Origin: Collimonas rhizosphaerae
GTDB lineage: Bacteria; Pseudomonadota; Gammaproteobacteria; Burkholderiales; Burkholderiaceae_D
Assembly: GCF_038896935.1 (NCBI RefSeq)
Contig: NZ_JBANDC010000001.1
Location: forward strand, 62,001 to 126,000
Length of the DNA: 64,000 nt
Direction: 5' to 3'
The notes below the pieces were generated by a model. That model was not told where the DNA came from and did not search any database. It worked only from the letters and a program-made list of their open reading frames with translations. Shown here piece by piece: positions 58,534 to 64,000 of the stretch. The translations under genes and the position numbers were made by a program. Numbering within the stretch: position 1 is the stretch's first letter; each line of letters begins with the position of its first letter.

Positions 58534-58708
58534 TGACAGGTGATTTTGAGATTGTTGCTGAATGGAAAAGTGCGTCCGATTCGATACCTGAAGTCACGCC
58601 AGTCATGCTTTGGCGATGGCTACCCATGCCTATGCATATCCGTTATGCTAGTGAGGTTTATTGTGCAATTTTCTTGTCTGAACATTCGCATTCCCATACT
58701 AATTTTAC

Positions 58709-58880
58709 TGTAGTGTTTCGCACATGATGACACTTGATAAACGGCGTCTTTCCGTGCCATACGTCGTTGCAAATCCTCGCGATAGCTCGCTATCGCTCCG
58801 GTTTGCGCGGGGCGGCCATCCGCCTAGCCTGGCACGAAAATCCACCATTTCTTAAGCGCCATTATGTGCGAAATACTACA
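58709..58880. mobile_element. 172-bp MITE-like long palindrome
   Basis: Terminal 21-bp arms beginning TGTAGT at 58709 and ending ACTACA at 58880 match at 19 of 21 positions in inverse orientation. The similarity continues inward for nearly 50 bases to CGTGCCA / TGGCACG. The centre holds GCGATAGC-TC-GCTATCGC flanked by further pairing (GCAAA...TTTGC). No transposase, and no clear target duplication. It sits 12 bases before the LysR start, so it may affect its expression. Could also be an RNA or cruciform regulator. Confidence 0.62.
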
Positions 58881-58892
58881 CGAGCGCCGCCC

Positions 58893-59843
58893 ATGACATC
58901 GCGTACCAACCACCATCTCGATACCTACCTGCTGCGTGTTTTGCACACCTTGCTGGTGGAAAAAAGCGTATCGCGCACCGCCATCAAGCTGGGACAGTCG
59001 CAGCCGACCATCAGCAATACGCTAAAACGCCTGCGCGAACTGACCGGCGACGCCATCCTGGTGCGCGGCAAGACCGGCATGGTGCCCACCGAACGCGGCC
59101 AGGAATTGCTGGCGCTGGCGAAGCAGGGCCTGGAAGTCATCGAAAAAATCGCGGCGCCGGTAGCGGCGTTTGAAGCCGACAGCACGGCGCGGGTATTTCA
59201 TATCGCCACGCCGGATTACCTGAACATGCTGTTGATCCCTTCCATCATCGAACAGCTGCGGCGGCGCGCGCCCGGCGCCAGCCTGATGGTGCACGCGCTG
59301 GACGCCAACCTGGACTATGCCAACGCGCTGGAAAACGGTCGCTTCGACCTGGTGATCGGCAACTGGCCCGATCCTCCCGAGCACCTGCACCTGGCGCAAC
59401 TGTTCGATGACGACGTGGTATGCATGATGCATCGCGACCATCCGGTGGCGAAGAAGGGCCTGACCCTCAAGTACTACCTGGAAATGCCGCACCTGGCGCC
59501 GACGCCCTATATCGAAGGCCATCGCAGCGGCATCGACGCCGCCCTGGCCGAGCAGGGCTTGAAGCGCAACGTGCAGGTGACGATCCCGTATTTCGCGCTG
59601 GTGCCGCACGTGCTGGCGAAATCGGACCTGATTTTCACCACCGGCCGGCAGTTTGCCGAACATATCATCGAGGACTGGCCGATCGGCATGTTCACGCTGC
59701 CGTTCGACATGCCGAAGATGCGCTTCTACATGTTGTGGCACGCGCGTTCGCATGTGGCGCCGGATGTGGTGTGGCTGCGGCGCCTGATTGCCGAAGTGTC
59801 GGCCGATCTCGGCAAGTCCAGCGGCAAGCCGCCGGCCCTGTAG
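58893..59843 (+). CDS. LysR-family transcriptional regulator
   Basis: 316 residues from ATG 58893; the longer frame from 58734 runs through the palindromic element and is not supported. N-terminal winged helix (L-R-V-L-H-T-L-L-V-E-K-S-V-S-R-T-A-I-K-L-G-related, Q-S-Q-P-T-I-S-N-T-L-K-R-L-R), then the LysR substrate-binding domain with D-L-V-I-G-N-W-P and F-D-D-D-V-V-C. Next to an OYE gene it converges with; the target is probably elsewhere or one of the neighbours. Confidence 0.9.
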   Translation: MTSRTNHHLDTYLLRVLHTLLVEKSVSRTAIKLGQSQPTISNTLKRLRELTGDAILVRGKTGMVPTERGQELLALAKQGLEVIEKIAAPVAAFEADSTARVFHIATPDYLNMLLIPSIIEQLRRRAPGASLMVHALDANLDYANALENGRFDLVIGNWPDPPEHLHLAQLFDDDVVCMMHRDHPVAKKGLTLKYYLEMPHLAPTPYIEGHRSGIDAALAEQGLKRNVQVTIPYFALVPHVLAKSDLIFTTGRQFAEHIIEDWPIGMFTLPFDMPKMRFYMLWHARSHVAPDVVWLRRLIAEVSADLGKSSGKPPAL

Positions 59844-59874
59844 CGCCAGCCACGCCGGCAGAGCCGGGCTTGGC

Positions 59875-60984
59875 TCACTTGCCGCTGTAGTCGACGTTCG
59901 GCCGCTGCGGCGATTTGCGTGAAGTCGCGCGCATGTATTGCGGCGCCCATGAGGTGACGTCGTGCAGCGCGTCGGCGGCGTGCAAGGGCCAGTAAGGATC
60001 GCGCAGCAGTTCGCGCGCCATCAGCACCAGGTCGGCTTGTTCGGTGCGCAATATGTGCTCGGCCTGGCCGGGATCGGTAATCATGCCGACCGTGCCGCTA
60101 GGGATGCCGGCTTCATTCCTGACCCTGGCTGCGAACTGGGTCTGGTAACCGGGCCCTACCGGAATCGCGGCGGCTGCGATATTGCCGCCGCTGGAGACGT
60201 CGATCAGGTCAACCCCCGCTTCGCGCAACAAGCGGCTCAATGCCACGGTTTCATCCACATTCCAGCCGCCGTCGATCCAGTCCGTGGCCGACAGGCGCAC
60301 CAGCAGCGGCAGCTGTTCCGGCCAGACCTGGCGCACGGCTGCCACCACTTCCAGCACCAGGCGCGCGCGGTTTTCAAACGAGCCGCCGTATTGGTCGGTC
60401 CGGTGATTGCTGATCGGCGACAGGAACTGATGCAGCAGGTAACCATGCGCCGCATGGATTTCGACGACCTTGAAGCCGGCTTGCTCGGCGCGCCGGGCGG
60501 CGTCGGCAAACGCCTTGACGACATCCTTGACGCCATCGGCAGTAAGCGCGCTGGGCGTGGTGTAGCTGGCATCGAACGGAATCGCCGACGGACCGTCTGT
60601 GCGCCAGCCGCCCTGGCCGGGATCGACCCGCCCTTGCTGTTCTTCCCATGGCCGCCAGACGCTGGCCTTGCGGCCGGCATGCGCCAGCTGGATGCCGGCT
60701 ACCGTGCCCTGCTGCGCGATAAAGCGGGTGATGCGGCTTAGCGGCGCGATGTGCTCGTCTTTCCAGATGCCCAGGTCCTGCGGCGAGATACGGCCTTGCG
60801 GCAGCACCGCGCTGGCTTCGAAAATGATCAGGCCGGCGCCGCCGACCGCGCGGCTGCCGAGGTGCACCAGGTGCCAGTCGTTGGCGAAGCCGTCTTCCGC
60901 GGAATACTGGCACATGGGGGCAACGGCAATCCGGTTCGCCAGGGTCACGCTGCGCAATGTGAGCGGAGAAAATAAGAAAGTCAT
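59875..60984 (-). CDS. Old Yellow Enzyme-family NADH:flavin oxidoreductase
   Basis: 369 residues, AGGA eight bases before ATG. FMN-binding (beta/alpha)8 barrel of the YqjM/XenA-like class: P-L-T-L-R-S-V-T-L-A-N-R-I-A-V-A-P-M-C-Q-Y-S near 7-28, with the Cys used in that class, H-A-G-R-K-A-S, H-A-A-H-G-Y-L-L-H-Q-F-L-S-P and Y-G-G-S-F-E-N-R. It reduces activated double bonds of unsaturated aldehydes, ketones and nitro compounds. Fits the electrophile-detoxification neighbourhood. Confidence 0.93.
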   Translation of the reverse strand: MTFLFSPLTLRSVTLANRIAVAPMCQYSAEDGFANDWHLVHLGSRAVGGAGLIIFEASAVLPQGRISPQDLGIWKDEHIAPLSRITRFIAQQGTVAGIQLAHAGRKASVWRPWEEQQGRVDPGQGGWRTDGPSAIPFDASYTTPSALTADGVKDVVKAFADAARRAEQAGFKVVEIHAAHGYLLHQFLSPISNHRTDQYGGSFENRARLVLEVVAAVRQVWPEQLPLLVRLSATDWIDGGWNVDETVALSRLLREAGVDLIDVSSGGNIAAAAIPVGPGYQTQFAARVRNEAGIPSGTVGMITDPGQAEHILRTEQADLVLMARELLRDPYWPLHAADALHDVTSWAPQYMRATSRKSPQRPNVDYSGK

Positions 60985-61005
60985 GTTCTTTTCCTGTAAG
61001 TTGGT

Positions 61006-62802
61006 TTATGCATCCGCCAGGCCGTTGAACTGCAATGCCGCGAGGCTTGCGTACAAGCCGTTTTGCGCCACCAGTTCGGCATGGCTGCCGGTTTCCACTA
61101 TGTGCCCGTGTTCCAGCACGATGATGCGGTCGGCGCGCTGCACGGTGGCCAGGCGATGGGCGATGACCACGGTAGTGCGTCCCACCATCGCCGCTTCCAG
61201 CGCGCCTTGCACCGCACGTTCGGATTCCGCGTCGAGCGCGCTGGTGGCTTCGTCCAGCAGCAGCAGGGGCGGATTTTTCAGCAGCGCGCGGGCGATCGCA
61301 ATACGCTGCCGCTGGCCGCCCGAAAGGCGCACTCCGCGCTCGCCGAGGAAGGCTTGGTAACCTTCCGGCAGGCGTTCGATGAATTCGTGCGCCGCGGCCA
61401 TTTTCGCCGCTGCGATGACTTCAGCATCGCTGGCGCCGACCCGGCCGTAACGGATGTTTTCCATTGCATTGGCGGAGAAGATGACGGTATCTTGCGGCAC
61501 GATGCCGATGGCGTTGCGCAAAGTGTGGAGGTCGAGATATTTGATGTCGACGCCATCGAGCTTGATGCTGCCTTGCTGCGGATCGTAGAAACGCAGCAGC
61601 AGCTGGAACAGCGTGGTTTTGCCGGCGCCCGAAGGGCCGACCACGGCGACGGTTTCACCCGGCCTGATGTCTAGCGACAGGCCGGACAGGGCCGCGCTTT
61701 CAGGGCGCGACGGATAACGGAAGCCGATGTTTTCCAGGGCCAGCGCCGCGCCCTGCGCGGTGCGCGGCGGCAGCGTTTCGGGCAACAGCACGGATTGCAC
61801 CGGCGACTGCGCCGCCAGCAATTCCAGCAGCCGTTCGGTGGCGCCGGCAGCGCGCTGGGCGTCGCCCAGCACTTCTGCCAGGGCGCCGATGGAGCCGGCC
61901 AGCAAGGCCGCATACAAGATGAACTGGCCGAGTTCGCCGCCGCTCATGCGGCCCTGGACCACGGCGTGCGCGCCCAGCCACAGCACAAACACGATGGCGC
62001 CGAACACCAGCAGGATCGCCATCATGGTCAGCACCGAACGGGCGCGTATGCGCTCCATCGCAGTGCCGAAAGCGTTTTCGATAGAGACGTCGAAACGCTG
62101 CGCTTCGATATTTTCGTGGGTAAACGCTTGCACGGTCGGCATCGCATTGAGGATTTCGCCAGCCATCGCCGAGGCGTCGGCAACCCGGTCCTGCGACGCC
62201 CGCGACAGCTTGCGCACGCGGCGCCCGTACCAGACTATCGGCAGCACCACCAGCGCCAGCATCACCAGGATGATCGCACTCAGCTTGGCGCTGGTGATGA
62301 ACAGCATGACCATGCCGCCGGCGAACAGCAGGGCGTTGCGCAAGGCCATCGAAATGCTGGTGCCGACCAGCGCCTGGATCAAGGTGGTGTCGGTGGTGAT
62401 GCGCGACAGCACTTCGCCGGTCTTGGTGGTTTCAAAGAACTGCGGGCTCTGCGTGACGACATGCGAATAGACCGCGCTGCGCAGGTCGGCGGTAACCCGC
62501 TCGCCCAGCCAGGACACCATGTAGAAGCGCGCCGCGGTAGCTACGCCCAGCACGCAGGCGACGCCGAACAGCGCCAGGAAGTACAGGTCGATATGATTGG
62601 CGCCTTGTATGCCGCCGGTGCTGAAGCCGAGGTCGATCATCTGCCGGAATGCATAGGGAATCGCCAGCGTGGCGCCGGCCGCCACCAGCAAGGCCAGGCT
62701 GGCCATGACGAATTGCCGTTTATACGGGGCCAGGAAAGGAACCAGCCCGACGAGCGTGCCCAGACTGCTTTTTTGAGGTTCTTTGGAGGTTATGGTTGTC
62801 AT
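61006..62802 (-). CDS. MsbA-like ABC exporter, fused membrane and ATPase domains
   Basis: 598 residues from ATG 62802; an extended frame to 62991 adds a poorly conserved N-terminus. Six membrane helices in the first half, then the ATPase domain with Walker A G-P-S-G-A-G-K-T-T, signature L-S-G-G-Q, Walker B L-L-L-L-D-E and H-loop A-H-R. Half-transporter that acts as a homodimer and exports lipids or drugs. The 21-base gap to the OYE gene suggests co-transcription. Substrate unknown. Confidence 0.93.
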   Translation of the reverse strand: MTTITSKEPQKSSLGTLVGLVPFLAPYKRQFVMASLALLVAAGATLAIPYAFRQMIDLGFSTGGIQGANHIDLYFLALFGVACVLGVATAARFYMVSWLGERVTADLRSAVYSHVVTQSPQFFETTKTGEVLSRITTDTTLIQALVGTSISMALRNALLFAGGMVMLFITSAKLSAIILVMLALVVLPIVWYGRRVRKLSRASQDRVADASAMAGEILNAMPTVQAFTHENIEAQRFDVSIENAFGTAMERIRARSVLTMMAILLVFGAIVFVLWLGAHAVVQGRMSGGELGQFILYAALLAGSIGALAEVLGDAQRAAGATERLLELLAAQSPVQSVLLPETLPPRTAQGAALALENIGFRYPSRPESAALSGLSLDIRPGETVAVVGPSGAGKTTLFQLLLRFYDPQQGSIKLDGVDIKYLDLHTLRNAIGIVPQDTVIFSANAMENIRYGRVGASDAEVIAAAKMAAAHEFIERLPEGYQAFLGERGVRLSGGQRQRIAIARALLKNPPLLLLDEATSALDAESERAVQGALEAAMVGRTTVVIAHRLATVQRADRIIVLEHGHIVETGSHAELVAQNGLYASLAALQFNGLADA

Positions 62803-63155
62803 GTCTGTTTCGGTGGGGGCGGCGCAATCCGCTGCGAGCTTGGCCTGGCAACGTTGAAGCACGGTGCAGCGGATAGGGCGGAAAAATGTATTTGTGCCAA
62901 TATTTTCTGCATTTGTCTTGCAATCAGTTAAGAGACTGGCCGCAGCTTGTCCGCAATATGCATTCTCTTGAACGGGAACTTCAACCGTCAATCGAATATC
63001 GATATACTTTGTACAGCATGCTTAGCTCAGAAGAGCAGTTTGCTAGTGTAGTGGATGTTGCGCGATAGCGCAGGATCTCGATGCAATGGAGCGGACTTGA
63101 ATCCCGGTAGTGGAATGCGTAATTTTTTTAATGATTGCCATCTCAGGAGAATCCT
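62803..63155. other. Intergenic region before egtD
   Basis: Holds divergent promoters. TTCAAC (62980-62985) and TATACT (63003-63008) with a 17-base gap are a plausible promoter for egtD, about 150 bases upstream of its start. No gene seen. Confidence 0.35.
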
Positions 63156-64000
63156 TTGGCTCAATTGTCGCAAGCGATGCAAAACAGCGTGGCGCCGGAC
63201 GAGATCCAACAGCAGCTGGCGGCCGGCCTGCTGGCGGCGCACGCGCACACCTCTCCCAAATATCTCTACGATGTCCTTGGTTCACGGCTGTTCGCCGCGA
63301 TTTGCGAACTGCCTGAATATTATCCGACCCGCACCGAAGCGGCGATTTTCACGCAGCATGAGCAGCAGATTGCCGCCGCGATCGGGCCGGGTTCGGTCTT
63401 TATCGACCTGGGAGCGGGCAATTGCAGCAAGGCTGCCCGGCTGTTCCCGAGCCTGCAGCCCCGGCAGTATGTGGCGGTCGATATCTCCGTGCAGTTCGTG
63501 GCGGAAGCGGTGAATGCGCTGCAGCAGCAGTTCCCGCAGATCAGGATGACTTGCCTGGGCATGGACTTTTCTGCCGAACTTGAACTGCCGGCGGCGCTGG
63601 ACATGCACCATCGCCAGTTCTTTTATCCGGGATCGTCGATAGGCAATTTTGCACCGCTGGAGGCATTGATGTTCCTGCGACGGATTCGCAAGGCCATGGC
63701 CGGCAGCCAGAGCGGTTTGCTGATCGGGGTTGACCTGATCAAGGACAAAGCGATCCTGGACGCCGCTTACGACGATTCGCTGGGCGTCACCGCGGCGTTC
63801 AACCTGAATCTGCTGCATCATTTGAATCGTTTGCTGGATGCCGATTTCCGGCCGGCAGACTGGCGCCACTGCGCTTTCTATAATAGCGGCCAGTACCGCG
63901 TAGAAATGCATCTGGAAGCCAAACGCGAGCTCACCGTCCACTGGCAGGGTGGCGGCGAGCGGCGGTTTGCGCGCGGCGAGCGCATCCATACCGAAAGCAG
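63156..64000 (+). CDS. egtD: L-histidine N-alpha-methyltransferase (cut by window end)
   Basis: About 281 residues to the window edge, from TTG 63156 with AGGAG six bases upstream; no better start exists in frame. SAM-dependent methyltransferase of the ergothioneine pathway: makes hercynine from histidine. Landmarks: P-K-Y-L-Y-D-V-L-G-S-R-L-F, C-E-L-P-E-Y-Y-P-T-R-T-E, F-I-D-L-G-A-G-N-C-S-K, F-Y-P-G-S-S-I-G-N-F and L-I-G-V-D-L-I-K-D. EgtB is not in the window. Confidence 0.93.
   Translation, partial: MAQLSQAMQNSVAPDEIQQQLAAGLLAAHAHTSPKYLYDVLGSRLFAAICELPEYYPTRTEAAIFTQHEQQIAAAIGPGSVFIDLGAGNCSKAARLFPSLQPRQYVAVDISVQFVAEAVNALQQQFPQIRMTCLGMDFSAELELPAALDMHHRQFFYPGSSIGNFAPLEALMFLRRIRKAMAGSQSGLLIGVDLIKDKAILDAAYDDSLGVTAAFNLNLLHHLNRLLDADFRPADWRHCAFYNSGQYRVEMHLEAKRELTVHWQGGGERRFARGERIHTES

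Noticed and set aside
58734..58892. Extended N-terminus of the LysR regulator
   Set aside because: It would translate through the palindromic element and adds 53 residues before the helix-turn-helix, which no LysR protein needs.
63100..63112. tRNA-like GACTTGAATCCCGG stretch before egtD
   Set aside because: No acceptor stem or cloverleaf can be built around it.
1..64000. CRISPR arrays, rRNA, tRNA, intact insertion sequences, prophage genes
   Set aside because: I looked for regular repeats, T-arm motifs, transposases and phage modules and saw none that hold up.

Overview
The window is chromosomal DNA of a betaproteobacterium, most likely family Oxalobacteraceae and Collimonas-like (inference from gene content, moderately high GC and the block thrS-infC-rpmI-rplT-pheS-pheT-ihfA-merR). 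I found no tRNA, rRNA, CRISPR array, complete insertion sequence or prophage. Both ends cut genes: the C-terminus of a TonB-dependent receptor on the left and egtD on the right.

Regions. 1-3.2 kb: TonB receptor end, secreted polygalacturonase (GH28), small HTH regulator. 3.4-9.7 kb: two sensor kinases with closely related HisKA_3 cores, one a membrane beta-propeller kinase and one a soluble kinase with five PAS domains, around one NarL-type response regulator. 10.1-12.5 kb: a 39-codon type IV pilin-like remnant, then a four-gene operon of two Roadblock/LC7 proteins, a small GTPase-like protein and an unknown protein. 13.3-17.2 kb: an acidic small protein and a 1099-residue effector-like protein preceded by a textbook PIP/hrpII box with a correctly spaced -10 element. 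17.2-24.8 kb: housekeeping and small genes (VOC protein, HxlR regulator with a large palindromic operator, panB, thioesterase, LysE exporter, cold-shock protein). 25-29.1 kb: trehalose operon otsB-GH15-otsA. 29.2-39.4 kb: pssA, secreted msrA, acyltransferase, nudK, DeoR regulator, NHL-repeat lipoprotein, soxR divergent from a cupin gene, and small envelope proteins. 39.9-45.7 kb: tripartite heavy-metal-type RND efflux operon. 45.7-54.0 kb: translation operon with a threonine-rich leader peptide and terminator before thrS, AUA-started infC, an unusual rpmI ribosome site and a terminator before pheS. 54.0-54.8 kb: upp and a cluster of three identical 23-bp REP-like units. 54.8-61 kb: DJ-1-like protein, MDR reductase, YqhD and a TetR/NemR-like repressor in one orientation, a 172-bp MITE-like palindrome, a LysR regulator and an Old Yellow Enzyme. 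61-64 kb: ABC exporter and egtD.

How it fits together. The pectinase, TonB receptor and putative type III effector point to a plant- or fungus-associated life. The kinase cluster, GTPase/Roadblock operon and pilin remnant suggest a sensory or surface-behaviour locus. The 54.8-61 kb cluster looks like reactive-aldehyde/electrophile detoxification under NemR-like control. The strongest candidates for new biology are the PIP-box effector, the minimal GTPase/Roadblock operon, the threonine leader before thrS and the MITE-like palindrome.
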